Part shown: one piece after another, positions 33,050 through 44,230 of the stretch
Position numbering within the stretch: position 1 is the first letter of the stretch
How the letters are laid out: every line of letters begins with the position of its first letter
NCBI GenBank assembly: GCA_023213395.1
Contig: CM041465.1
Location: 224,633,741-224,697,740 of the forward strand
DNA from: Cycas panzhihuaensis
Lineage: Eukaryota; Cycadophyta
Direction of reading: 5' to 3'
DNA length: 64,000 bases
Position numbers and translations under genes: made by a program
Notes under the pieces: generated by a model
The model's database searches: none
Seen by the model: only the letters and a program-made list of their open reading frames with translations
Told to the model about the DNA's origin: nothing

Positions 33050-33620
33050 CGGGGAGTGCAGTACTCCTATGCAACATCAAGGAAGGTAAAGGTCATTTAG
33101 TGACCTTTGGAAATCTTGAATCGCTTGAGGTTTCGTGAATAGGCACCATAGCTCCTTTTCATTCTCCTCAAAATCCTTCCTCATCATTTCCCAACAAGGA
33201 TGCCTACTTCATTCCTTCTATGGAGAAGAATCGCTCTCTGTTAGCGGATGAACAAGCAACACATGAGCGTACTATTTAAAAATGGGAAATGTATTAATTG
33301 TGACAAAGATGATCAGATCATAGTCAGTAGCCTATGAGGATCAAGGTCTTTACAAGTTGGATGCCAATAATATTACTCTTAATTCGCTTACTTTGGTTCC
33401 ACATCTTTGTCAAAAATTCGCTTATGGCATCAACGTCTAGGACATTTAAGCCTAGACAATCAAGCGTATGACATACAACGCATGGTGTATGGGCTTCCAA
33501 AGATCTATGGTTCAAAATGTCTTTGCGAAGCTTGCATAATGGGGACACAACATCTGCCTTTTTCTTAAAGGCAAAGCATGGCGTGCATCTTATCCTTTGC
33601 AATTAGTTCACTCAGACTTG
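32970..33620 (+). pseudogene. Copia-3 protease and GAG-pre-integrase region
   Basis: TWIVDSGATRHMTGSAVLL holds an intact Asp-Ser-Gly active site (about 33016-33055), in a frame different from the end of gag. A TGA follows at about 33137. LWHQRLGHLSLDNQA and CLCEACIMGTQH (33423-33550) are the GAG-pre-integrase zinc-binding region. Stops and a small deletion follow before the integrase core. Confidence 0.85.
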
Positions 33621-34256
33621 TGTGGACCCATGTCCACCCACTCCTTTGGAGGAGCAAAGGTACTACATATCTTTTATTGATGACTTCTCTCACAAAGTCT
33701 GGGTCTACTTCCTAAAGCTTAAATCAGAAGCCTTCTCCAAGTTCAAAGAGTTCAAGGCGGAAGTAGAAAATGAATCTAGCTACTCAATTGGCACATTAAG
33801 GTCAGATAATGGAGGTGAATTCACTTCAAATGAATTCAACCAATTTTGCAAGGATAATGGAATTTGGAGACAACTCACAACTCCTCATACTCCTCAGCAA
33901 AATGGAGTCTCCGAGAGGATGAATAGAACTTTGGCTAATAAAGCGTAACAATGATGCATGCAAAGGGCTTCCAAGAGCTTCATGGGCAAGCATTTCAAAC
34001 AATGCCTATGTGGCCAATCAAGTCCTACAACAACAAATACCAATATCACACCTGAGGAGGCATGGTCTGGAAAGAAGCCAACTATCAGCCATTTGAGAAC
34101 ATTCGGGTGTACTGCGTATATGCACATACCAGATCAACAAAGAACAAAGTTGGACAAACATAGCCTTAAATGCATCTTTGTAGGATATGCACTCCATAGC
34201 AAAGCCTACAAGTTGTATGATCCAGTTGGGAGAAAATGCATCTCTCAAGAGATGTA
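33600..34256 (+). pseudogene. Copia-3 integrase
   Basis: The frame at 33622-33948 reads YYISFIDDFSHKVWVYFL, LRSDNGGEFTS and TPQQNGVSERMNRTL, so all three catalytic acids (D, D, E) are present. A TAA after NKA then frame changes lead to TPEEAWSGKKPTISHLRTFG and RTKLDKHSLKCIFVGYA, the integrase C-terminal region, ending near 34256. Confidence 0.9.
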
Positions 34257-35442
34257 ATCTTTGTTGAGGATGATCAAAAGAGTTGGATATGGCATCAATC
34301 CAACCCCCCATTGACAAAGGGAAAAACATTGTTGAGGACTTCCCTTCCCCTCAATCTTACACACCATGTTCTTCATCTGCACCTTCATGCGTCTACTTCA
34401 TCTTCATCGCTCCACTTGAACCTTCCACTTCATCTTACGCTACTCCTACACTTAGACCGTAAGATATTGAGGTTCATGCCACATCACTTGAAGTTACCTA
34501 AGTGGTACACTCAAAGCAGTGCAGATGGTCATATCATTGAAGGAAACGTCCATCAAAGTATCGGCGAGAAACAAACTTTGCACTTATGGTCAAGTGCTTT
34601 CTCTTGATGAGCCTACTACCTTTTCGGAGGCTTCACAAAGTGATAGTTGGAAAGTTGCCATGGATGAGGAGATTCAATCCATTCACAAGAATGGTACTTG
34701 GGACTTGGTCGAATTGCCTCCACACAAACAGGCAATCAGTTGTAAATGGGTCTACAAGACCAAATTCCATTCTGATGGGACACTCAAGCGACGTAAAGCA
34801 AGACTTGTAGCAAAGGGGTTTAAACAAATAGAAGGAATTGATTACGAGGAGACCTTTGCACCTGTAGCAAACATGAACACCATCAAACTTCTCTTGGCCT
34901 TAGCTGCACAATGCAAATGGGCCATATATCAGATGGACGTGAAGAGCGCCTTCCTCAACGGCGATCTTCAAGAGGAGGTATACTTGGAGCAACCTCCCCA
35001 TTACAAAGAACAAGGCAAGGAGCATTTGGTATGTCGCCTCAAGAAGGCTTTGTATGGCTTGAAACAAGCTCCTAGGGCATGGTACGCAAAAATCGATGAA
35101 TACTTTTTGAGACATGGGTTTCATCGATCCACATCTGATCCAAACTTGTACATCAAACATGAACATCACCATGTCACTTATATTGCCTTGTATGTAGACG
35201 ACTTAGTGATCACGGGTGATGACACTAAGCTCATCAATGTTCTCCAAGATGACTTGAAGAGAAGTTTTGAGATAAGCGATCTTGGACTTCTCCATTACTT
35301 TCTAGGCTTTGAGGTCCAGCAAGAGCTGTGCTATATTTTCATTTCCCAAGCAAAATATTCTTGGGACATCTTGCGAGATTCGGGATGCACGATCGCAAGA
35401 CTCGCCTACACCCATGGAGAACGGCACCAAGCTTTCTCTTAA
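34257..35442 (+). pseudogene. Copia-3 reverse transcriptase
   Basis: After a Ser-rich linker, the frame at 34519-35442 is the longest pol remnant here. It has [78 protein letters not shown], and the active-site YVDDLVITG (35191 onward), all intact. It shifts frame near 35390 before the RNase H segment. Confidence 0.93.
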
Positions 35443-36110
35443 TGAGGAAGTCAACCACAGATCCCACTCTCTATCGACAGTTGATTGGTAGCTTGATATA
35501 TCTCACCAACACTGCCTAGACATTTCATTTGCGCTTGGGATTTGCTCGTTACATGTCTCAACCCAATCGACATAATCGAATACAAGAAACGCATACTCAA
35601 GTATATCAAAGGAACATTCGCTTGGACTTGAGTATGTACATAAGGAGAACTTCACTTTGGAGCGGTTCTCCGATTCGATTAAGGTGATGCCGTGATAGCA
35701 GAAATCTACCTCTGCCACTGCTTTTACCCTTGGTTCAAGAATGTTTCATGGAGTTGCAAGAAGCAACCAAATGTTACCTTGTCCTCCACCAAGGTAATAC
35801 AAAGCTACAATCGGTAGACTTGTGAGGCTATCCGCTCGACGGATTCTTGGTGAGCTTGGATTTCAAGGAAGCACCGACCACCTTCATTGTGACAATCGAG
35901 TGTCCTCAAGCTAACAAAGAATCTCGCTTTTCCACGCAGACGACCAAGCATATTGAAGTTCACCACCATTTCATCAGGGAGCATGTACACAGTGGTGAGA
36001 TCACACTTCAATATCGACCAACCCGAGCAGACGGCAGATATCTTTACCAAGCCACTTGGTAGAGACAAATTTGTAAAATTTAGAGATGGTCTTGGTGTCC
36101 GACTTAACAT
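35443..36110 (+). pseudogene. Copia-3 RNase H
   Basis: Pieces in several frames include TLYRQLIGSLIYLTNTA and TKHIEVHHHFIREHVHSG, then (shifted) TADIFTKPLGRDKFVKFRDG. This is the normal end of Copia pol, followed by GLGVRLNIVNEG and the polypurine tract. Confidence 0.87.
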
Positions 36111-36116
36111 TGTAAA

Positions 36117-36126
36117 TGAAGGGGAG
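36117..36126 (+). other. Copia-3 polypurine tract
   Basis: GAAGGGGAG-type run directly before the 3' LTR. Confidence 0.85.
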
Positions 36127-36622
36127 TGTTAAACCTTATGTTTAAATGTTAAGTTAATGTACTTTTATTTTTCATGTAATATATGCACTTTCACTTTAGG
36201 GGTGACTTATCACTTAAGTGATAAAGTGCACACCCACATTCTTTCTAGTGACACAACGTTGTCACTAAAGGGTCAAATGGACCCTCATGCACTTTTGCAC
36301 TTGATACAAGTCATGTATCTTGGATGTTTGACACTTGTCAAACATCCAAGGCCTTAGGTCTCTCATTTCACTCTATATAATGAGACCTCTCCTCATTGTC
36401 TCATAAGGAGAGTTGAGTCAGATTGTTGTGCTATCAGTTTGCTAATCAAACTGTTTCTTCTTGGGAGGTTGGACCAATTCCAACTCCACATATTGGGTAT
36501 CATTTTCTCTTGCTCCTATTTCTCTTTATGCTCTTTCATGCTTTCATGCTTTCATACATTTGAAGTATTGTGCATGTATTTATGATCTTGGGACTAATGT
36601 GGCCTAATGCCCATTTTCCACA
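36127..36622 (+). repeat. Copia-3 3' LTR
   Basis: 496 bp, nearly identical to 29361-29857. Followed by ATTCA. Confidence 0.97.
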
Positions 36623-36627
36623 ATTCA

Positions 36628-36711
36628 TTCCTATGTCATGTGTTCAAGGGTGAGAGCCAAGTGATTAAATTTTATAGCATGTTTTCAAGGTGTGAGAGTT
36701 GAGTCAAGTGA
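36628..36711. repeat. Minisatellite, right half
   Basis: Two units continuing the array at 29238-29360. Confidence 0.72.
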
Positions 36712-37352
36712 ACCATTGGATCTAATCTAGTGCAGATGGCAGTCCATCATTGTAAGGAAACATAATATGATGTAATTATTGACTATTGTTTAATGGAATT
36801 ACAGAGTTACATGGAATTTATGTGCATATAATGAGGAATACACACTGTTTTATTGTGTTGTATGATTATATTGTGGACCTATGAGGTGTAATTTAATACA
36901 TGAATGCGTATGTTGATCGTGAGCACACCCTAGACTGCAGTGGAAACCTTGACAAGTGAATATCTCAGTAGAACATATATTAAGTCAACATTGGTTCCAT
37001 TATGTAAGTGTACTAAGTGGAGGGAAGAAGAAGCTGGAATCTTTTATGTGTAAAGGGCAAGTCACCCTGGCTGTCGCAGTGATGGCAGGCTCTAACTAAG
37101 CCTCGATAGCCAAGGGGACCTTCCAATGCCACCTAAATGGCCTTTCAAGGCAAAGGAGTCATAGACAAAATCTAAGGGGATAGCGGAGTCAAGTAGGCAG
37201 AGAACCTGAAGATGGTCCAAGGAGAAAAAGTTAAGGAAAGCAAGGAGATTGAGTATAGGGAAAATGGAAGACCAAATAGAATTAGTGGAAGGTTTTGAGC
37301 CAAGTCGTGTATAGACACGACAAAATACAAAAAATGAAGGCCAGGGGGGCCA
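36712..37352. other. Unassigned, probably leader or LTR of the gag-pro element
   Basis: AT-rich to about 36990, then less so. There is no clear PBS; TCAACA followed by TTGGTTCC near 36978-36991 has LTR-end character but does not match the tRNA used elsewhere here. No coding content. Confidence 0.4.
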
Positions 37353-39280
37353 ATGACAATCACACCTACTCAAGAACAGTGTGACAATCTCAATAGAGAA
37401 GAGGATATTGAAAATGATGAAACAAAGGAAATAAGCACCCCTAAAAAGGAATTAAGTCTGGACTCTACTCTGAAGGACCTAAGTGATAATGAAGAGAAGG
37501 CAAAGGAAGGTCCCCAGGCATATTGGAAAAATCATCTTATTAGACAATTATTTGAGTATTCACGAGAGGGAACTGTAGATCAATCACTTTTAATAACAAC
37601 TCTAGTAGCGACAGAAATACAGGGAGTACCTGGAGTTATACAATTGAAAACACCTATTCAGAATCCCTTATTCGGGAAGGGGAATAGTGGAGAAGAGATG
37701 CCACTATGAGGATTTTACAGAAAGTTTTCAAAAGGAAAGGAGACAATCCCACCCCAAAACAGGGGAAGAAGGAATAATCTGACAATGGCACATCATAAAG
37801 AATTAAGGAAGCTTATCTTTGATGATTCTACAGATGCAACATCGCACATATACTTATTCTAGAGATTGATAAATCTTGAAAAGAGTATAGATGAAACGAA
37901 AATGAAGGAAAGATTCACCTATTCACTAAGGGGTGTACCATTAGCTTGGTACAAGAAGTTGGACCCAAAAGAAACTTGGAATGAGATAAAGAAGGGATTT
38001 GAAGAAAGATTCTTGAAATATCATAATAATGACATCATAAAGTTAACTCTGAGGGAGATTGAGCAGAAACCAGGAGAGTCAGTAATGACATATATAAGTA
38101 GAATTGACATGATAGCCTTCGCAATGACAAAAGGTGAGAAAATTATGGATCTAAGCATGAGAACTTTCTTTGTGAATGGGTTAAACACCAAACTGAGGAA
38201 TGCAATGGCTTCACATCCATTGAAATCATATCAACATGCTCAAGAGTTGGCACTAGATTTCGATAAAGAAATTGATACAAAGAGAATAGCCTATGATCCC
38301 TTTGTTGTAAGGCTCCAAGAGGAAATAAATCAGTTGAAAACCCAAAATCATAATAGACCCCTATTTCAAATGGCAAAAATAGGAGAAAATTTAGAAGTGG
38401 AAGCCCTAAGGAAGGAAGTCGCAAGGTTAAATTTACAACACAACTTTCAGGAAAATATAGAGGAGGAATCAAGTAGACATAAGAATAAGGAAACTCCAAT
38501 AGAGAAATGGTGCCATATTGGTGAGGAAGGCATGCATACTACCAAAGAATGTGAATGTAATGCCAAGGCAGGGAAGCAAAATAGTTGGTGCCATATTTGT
38601 GACCAGAACATGCATAGCACTTAAGAATGTTATTTTAATACAAGAGGCACGGATGCTAGAGGAAGAGGATGAGGAAGAAACAACCCCAACACTAGAATAG
38701 TCTATACTACTCATACACAGGCAAAGAGTTCAAAGAAGAAATCTCCATTAGGAAGATGTCTAATATGTCTCGAATATGGACATTGGAAATTCGATTGTCC
38801 AATAGCTTAGAAGGAATACTCCTTTCTTTGCAAGAATTGTGGGCCAAGTACACATACGATAGAGGAGTGCAAGGGCAAAGGGAAAGCTTTTAATGGGGTA
38901 ACAATCATACCAAGTTCCCCTAAGAATGTGAACTTGCAAAATAAGAAGCATACGATGGAGAAAGATTGCCCTGATCCGAAAGTGAAGATTGACCAGTTCG
39001 CTGCCACCAAAAAATCATTAGGAGAAGCTGCCAAGGAAGAAGCAGCCAAATCCCTACCATTAGGGAAACTCGAAATCAAACAAGTGTATTGCAAAAAATA
39101 TAAATTGATAGAAAGAAAAACTCTAGAAGATAATCCATGTGAAGTGACTCTAAAACCCAACGAATTTCTACAAAAGTTGGTGATGATGGAAGACTAGGTT
39201 AAGTAATTGAAGTTGACTATCCTATTGGAGAAAGTAATAGAGTGGATTAAAGGAGGAATAATCCACCCCCTAGAAACTAC
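37353..39280 (+). pseudogene. gag of a Gypsy-like element with four zinc knuckles
   Basis: One reading frame runs from ATG 37353 through the protease without a frameshift, broken only by nonsense codons (for example 37707, about 37860, 38622, about 38670, 38808, 39195). FTYSLRGVPLAWYKKLDP, FLKYHNNDIIKLTLREIEQ and FVNGLNTKLRNAM are a retrotransposon-gag domain. Four Cys/His knuckles follow: WCHIGEEGMHTTKEC (one Cys lost), WCHICDQNMHST-stop-EC, RCLICLEYGHWKFDC and FLCKNCGPSTHTIEEC. Most plant Gag proteins have one or two. Family within Gypsy not determined. Confidence 0.82.
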
Positions 39281-39822
39281 ATAGAATTTGCACAAGGTCA
39301 AACCCTCTTGCGACCTTGATCCCTCAGTTAACATAAGCATTTTGGGAGTTGCATTAAAGAACATCATTGTTGATGGGGGAGCCATAGTAAATGTACTACC
39401 AGCACAAACATGGAAAAAACTAGGGAGCCCACGAGTAACACCCACAAATTATTCATTAAAACTAGCAAATGAGTTGCTAGTAAAACCAGTGAGTTGTTTG
39501 GAGAATATACAAGTAAACGTAGTGGAAATCACAGTTCCAGTGGACTTTACTATCGTAGACATAGTGAAAGATATGGTAACTGACCCAACTGTACTAAGTA
39601 GGCCATGGCTGTATCAAATGGATTGTTTACAAAGCTAGAGAGATGTGACCTATACATTGATAGATGGAGGTAACGAAGTAGTTCTTCCCATGTTGGCGAA
39701 GGGAAAATATACGGTGGAAGTAGTCCCAAATGACATGTCTAGCACAACGATAGCCACCCAAGAGATCTCCTCAACATTTGATGAAGCCAATTTGTATCAC
39801 ACAACAGAGGAGAATTCGTGCT
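39281..39822 (+). pseudogene. Retropepsin-like protease of the gag-pro element
   Basis: In the same frame as gag, LKNIIVDGGAIVNVLP is a retroviral-type Asp protease active site (DGGA in place of DSGA). DMVTDPTVLSRPWLYQMDC is the second half-motif. A TAG at 39636 splits it from a tail reading LIDGGNEVVLPML to a TAA at about 39822. No RT, integrase or RNase H follows before the next element. Confidence 0.78.
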
Positions 39823-40620
39823 AAACTTGTATGGAGAACTACCATTAGAAACATCATCGAATGAAGAAGATACTATGAATATGATCAAGAATTGGATGAA
39901 CACTTCATGTGAGGCACAACCCCTCTCATTTTATTGTAATTTGCTATCCATATGTTCTCCAATTGATAGTAAATCAAATAATAACTTAGATTATATGGGT
40001 TCTAATTGTCATGATGAACTTTTAGATAATGAATGGTTGGTAAAAGTAGAGCTTGAAGTAAATAGAAAAGTACATATAAAGCTACTAACTTCTAATCCCC
40101 TCCCTTATCCCAACCCTCACCCTTATCCCCTTCCCAATCCCCCATTCCCCACAGTCAATCTAGGAGATCTGGCCAATCTTCCTTCTGACTCTAAGGAAAC
40201 TTCCACTTCTACCCCTACCGTAGGTCAAATAACCAAGGTAGAAATTCCCTTCCCTACCTCAACCTTCTTATAAACTCCCCAAATTCCCTTTTAGTGAACC
40301 CACCAAGTGAAAATGAGATAGATGGGAATCTCAGGGAATTAGATATAATACTACCTCAAATAGAGGAATCTCATCCAACAAGCCTTATACCAGAGGATAA
40401 AATAGACCTACAAAAGAACATGCCCATATTCCTAGGTGACAAAATGGAAGGCACAAGCCACTTGATTCAGTGCATAGAGCACTGGTTACAATATAAAGTT
40501 CTAAATAGAACTCAATGGGTTTTTGACTTTGTAATTACCTTACGAGACCAAGCATGGTGGTGGTACTTAGCTCCCCACCATATCCTGTTAGAAGTAATGT
40601 TTTATCTAGGATACTTCTAG
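39818..40620 (+). pseudogene. Second, Pro-rich and gag-like reading frame
   Basis: 39818-40273 is open and includes a Pro/Tyr/Asn-rich stretch (LPYPNPHPYPLPNPPFP at 40096-40150). 40294-40620, in another frame, reads MPIFLGDKMEGTSHLIQC and QAWWWYL, which resembles the start of a Gypsy Gag domain (substrate-like WWYL block). It may be the gag start of a further element. The end of this frame is repeated at 40630-40709. Confidence 0.45.
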
Positions 40621-40709
40621 AATATTTTGTAAATAGAACTCGATGGGTTTTTGACTTTGTAACTACCTTACAAGACCAAGCATGGTGGTGGTACTTAGCC
40701 CCCCACCAT
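40502..40709. repeat. 80-bp duplication
   Basis: 40502-40581 and 40630-40709 match except for about five bases. The first lies in the gag-like frame, the second in front of an LTR end. Confidence 0.9.
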
Positions 40710-40834
40710 TCCCCTTTTTCTCTCTAAGTGACAAGTGGCAAGGTCACATTGAGCGGTTGCCATTTGTCTCGTACAAGTTGTAATGTATTTATAGATTCAT
40801 TCTCATTAATGAAGCATTGAGAGTTCTTTCTACA
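40710..40834 (+). repeat. End of an LTR remnant
   Basis: Sequence with a TATTTATAG box ends CTACA directly before a PBS. The 5' end is not certain; TGTTAGAAG at 40588 is one candidate. No partner LTR is seen. Confidence 0.55.
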
Positions 40835-40846
40835 TGGTATCGGAGC
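40835..40846 (+). other. Primer-binding site of the LTR remnant
   Basis: TGGTATCGGAGC, one base from the initiator-Met complement. Confidence 0.82.
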
Positions 40847-41594
40847 AAGTTACGACTGTCTGATCAAGAATCAATTTTTTGTCTGAATTTGGACAAGGAG
40901 ACCGTTAGGGTTTTGACAGAAATCAACAAGAGTCAATATAGAGAATCCAATTTCTAAAGGAGAATAATCAATTTAAAGTGTAAGTCATCTCAAAAGACGA
41001 ATTCGATGAAAGAATGAGTGTACAATCAACGTATAGAATCGTACGAACATTGTACGGATGTGAAAATTCGGATTTCTTAGATTGCTCCCAAATTTCACAA
41101 GTAGGATCACAGTAGTATAGATGTCACTTTTCTCCAAAGGTGTGACATGATTTAAAGTCGTTTCAAGGGGGTTTTGGCCCATTTTTGAAAGGCATGGGTT
41201 CAAGAAGGATTCTACTCATTTCTTCAAAACGACTCAATTAATCCGGGTAAAGCATACATCAATATGATCCTCTCATTAATATGAATCATTTAAGACCAAT
41301 TTTGAAGGTAGATTTGGAGTTCTTTTTTGTTTGAAGCATTTTTCACTTTCGGACCTAACTGCCATACAAGACTTCGACCTCCATTTATGATCAGACTAGA
41401 CCTCTTCTGAGAAAAATAATTGTACATTTGGACTTTTCTAATCTAATACTTCGATTTGGATTCCTCTTTTGTCAAATCCTGACCACCCCACAATTAAGTT
41501 CTCTAATATTTTTCTTCGCCTTCATCATTCGATTATGGCCTCCTCCACTATAAACTTTGCTTGAAGCTGATAAATTGACTAAAATGAACTTTAG
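40847..41594. other. Leader remnant, unassigned
   Basis: Follows the PBS and is cut by the truncated Copia-4 LTR. No coding content recognised. Confidence 0.5.
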
Positions 41595-41772
41595 CATCAA
41601 TTCCTTCTCCTCCATGTTGGTGTTCTTATGCTTGTGATCTCTATGCTCAAGCTTGCTCATAGTTTTCTTCTCCATGCTAGCTCTCAATAGATGCTAATCA
41701 TCTTTATTCTCATAGCTTTTTCTTCTCTCATTTAGATCCTTAAGGCCTTAGGCTTAATGCCTATTCCCAACA
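41595..41772 (+). repeat. Copia-4 5' LTR, last 178 bp
   Basis: Matches 56290-56468 (for example ATCAATTCCTTCTCCTCCAT and AAGGCCTTAG). The upstream part is missing. Confidence 0.88.
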
Positions 41773-41774
41773 TT

Positions 41775-41787
41775 TGGCATTAGAGCC
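41775..41787 (+). other. Copia-4 primer-binding site
   Basis: TGGCATTAGAGCC two bases after the LTR, two changes from the initiator-Met complement. Confidence 0.85.
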
Positions 41788-43637
41788 TTGTGAGAGGAAT
41801 TTTTTCTACTAGTTTTCTTAATTTGCGAGAGGGTTCCAAATCCTTGGTGACAACCTTCGCTCTCTAAAGGTGATCCAAGGTCTGGTTTGGATTATTTACT
41901 GAAGTTTTTCACCATTTTTGGTTATTTGTAGGTTAGAGATGGATTATTTCAAGTTTTGATTTTTTTTTTTCAGACTAATTTCAATGGGTGCAACAGTAAA
42001 ATATTGCTAAAAGTAGTGTTTTTCATTAATTTTTTTCATTAAAAAATTAATTTTTGAAGGATTACTTGCAGATCTCAGGAGATTATTGATTTTATGACTG
42101 TGAATCAGTCTCTTATTTGCTTTTCTCAGTATCTATCTGACATGCAAAAGAAATTTCACTGTTCTAGGTGGATTTTCTACTTGCAGGGCAAATGTTTTTA
42201 ACAAAAATACTTGTTTTTGTTAAATCCTTCATTGAAGACTTGTTCTGGAGTACTCTACAGGTGGTACTACTTTTGAAGAAGATTTCTGAAGCTTTAAAGT
42301 GGGTTTTGAAACCCTCTATATTGCACGGCTACCATTCGATCTTCAACCGATTGTGTGCTTGTTTTAAACTTCATCGGCTTCTATCTTCGCATCTGCAAAA
42401 TAGTTCTACTTGAAATTTAAGGGGTTTCTTTGTATTGATCATATGGCCCTGCTTGCAAAATTTCGTGAGGATCTGAGCTCTCTACAAGTAGATCAATCGA
42501 TCTGAATGTCCATAGAGTTGCGTCCGTCGCCATTCTGTTTCTTAACTTCAAAAATTTTATTTTTTAACATTGACTTATAAACTTTGTTATACAAAAGAGA
42601 ATACTCTTTGAATGTTCTTCTAATATTTTTCATTTCTAAAAGTCAAGTATTTTAAAGTGATTTTATCCTATTTAATCACTTTTAGTTCAAAATTCAGCTT
42701 CTTTCTTTATTTTTTTAAGTTCATAAACAAAAGAAAATTGTAAATGTGTTTTTGACTTAAAAAGGGTGATTTAATGATATTTTGTACTCCAAAGTGAAAA
42801 ATTCACATTATAAGTGATTTCAAAAGGCTCTCTGCGAGGTGAGCTTGTTGCCCTAGTCATAAAAAAGGGCTAAAATTCCTTATTTTAATAAAATCACTTA
42901 TATTTTTTAAGGCTAGTTAGGACTATTTAAAGTCCTAACACGTTGGTGGCATTTGTTTATTTGTGCAAAGTGATTGAATTTGGCATTAATTGGTTGTTTT
43001 TCATTAAACGAACCTACTTGAGCACTACATCAAGTAGGTTATTTCTTATTTTGGACATTTAGTACTTTTTCATGTTTTAAGTACTCTTGAAAACACTTCA
43101 TTTATTAAATTTCTTATATTCAATTGCTTCATTTTGAAGTCATTTTTGATATATTGATTAGCATTGTCGGCAACAACATTACATACTTAAATAAAATTTA
43201 ACTAAACTTAAACCCTTTAAAATTTTACTTTAAAATTTTGTGGGAGAGGCCCGAAAAAGGTTAAAACCTTGCCTCTATAATCTCAAGTTTGCTGCATTCC
43301 CTAGGGGACCAACTAACCGTATGGTCAGTGCACAACAATTAAGATTTCTTAGAGTAAAGGGGTTATAAAAGAGTGTTATTGGAGTTGAGAATCCCACGAA
43401 AAGTACAATATGTCCATGCAGATTAGATTTGGCTTGGCCAACTGTTGGATCTACTTATAAAGATCAAGGTTGGACCAACTCCTAATCCTAGTCCTCCATC
43501 CCTCATCACTCTCTTCAGTTGTTGGATCTTCTAGTAAGATCAGGGTTGTTGGTGTGTTAGAAGGTGGAACTTAAGTGACGAAAGCTTTGAGTTTCCTAGT
43601 CATATGCTAGCCTCAAGATCTTTAATCAACTTGAACA
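41788..43637 (+). other. Copia-4 leader
   Basis: 1.85 kb of AT-rich sequence without recognised coding content, holding the conserved hairpin module in its 3' part. Confidence 0.75.
42916..43325 (+). other. Conserved leader hairpin module, Copia-4 copy
   Basis: Hairpin 1: GTTAGGAC (42916-42923) with GTCCTAAC (42932-42939). Hairpin 2: GAGGC (43246-43250) with GCCTC (43271-43275). Hairpin 3: ACCGTATGGT (43316-43325). Compared with Copia-3 the changed bases in hairpin 1 are compensated on the other arm. Confidence 0.72.
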
Positions 43638-44230
43638 TAATGGCTACTACTAAAGATCATGGAATTTCTTGAGATCAGATAATGGAGGTGAATTTGCAGC
43701 TCAATTCTGCAAGAATCATGGAATCAAGCGACAACTCACTACTGCTCATCCACCTCAGTAGAATGGAGTTTTTTAGTGTATAAATAGGACTTTGGCCGAT
43801 AAAACCAAAGCAATGATGCATGTGAAAGGGCTACCTTGTTTCTATTGGGCAAAAGCATTCCACATAGTAGCCTACGTGGAAAATAGGAGTCCAATGCCAG
43901 TAATGACTATATCACACCAGAGGAGGCTTGGTCTAGCAGAACGCCAATAGTTAGCCATTTGAGGACTTTTGGGTGTTCTGCTTATATGCACATTCCCCAA
44001 CTTATATGCACATTCTCCATTAGCAAAGAACCAAGTTAAATAAAAATAGTCTTAAACGTATTTTTGTTGGTTGTACTATTCACAACAAAGCATATAGGAT
44101 ATATGATCCCAATGCTAAGAAAATGCATGTATCTAGAGATGTAATCTTTGTGGAAGACAATGAGGAGTTGAAATTTGCATGTATCCAACTTCCTATTGAA
44201 AAGGACAAGTAGATTGTGGAGGATTTCCTT
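43638..44230 (+). pseudogene. Copia-4 gag start fused to integrase
   Basis: ATG at 43638 opens MATTKDHGIS, then within about 35 bp the sequence reads LRSDNGGEFAAQFC, which is the middle of the integrase core. Gag, protease and the first part of integrase are thus deleted. Integrase continues with IKRQLTTAHPPQ, a stop, and INRTLADKTKAMMH, then SHLRTFGCSAYMHIP-like sequence with frameshifts. Confidence 0.85.

Larger units (their letters stand above)
29361..36622 (+). mobile_element. Copia-3: young but defective LTR retrotransposon
   Basis: LTRs of 497 and 496 bp differ by three changes that I can see: one indel in GTTGGAGTC/GTTGAGTC and two substitutions. The element is flanked by a perfect ATTCA duplication (29356-29360, 36623-36627). 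It has an exact PBS, a 2.1-kb leader, gag with a zinc knuckle, protease, integrase, RT, RNase H and a polypurine tract, in Copia order. Despite its youth gag and pol carry several frameshifts and stops, so it probably moved using proteins from other copies. Confidence 0.97.
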
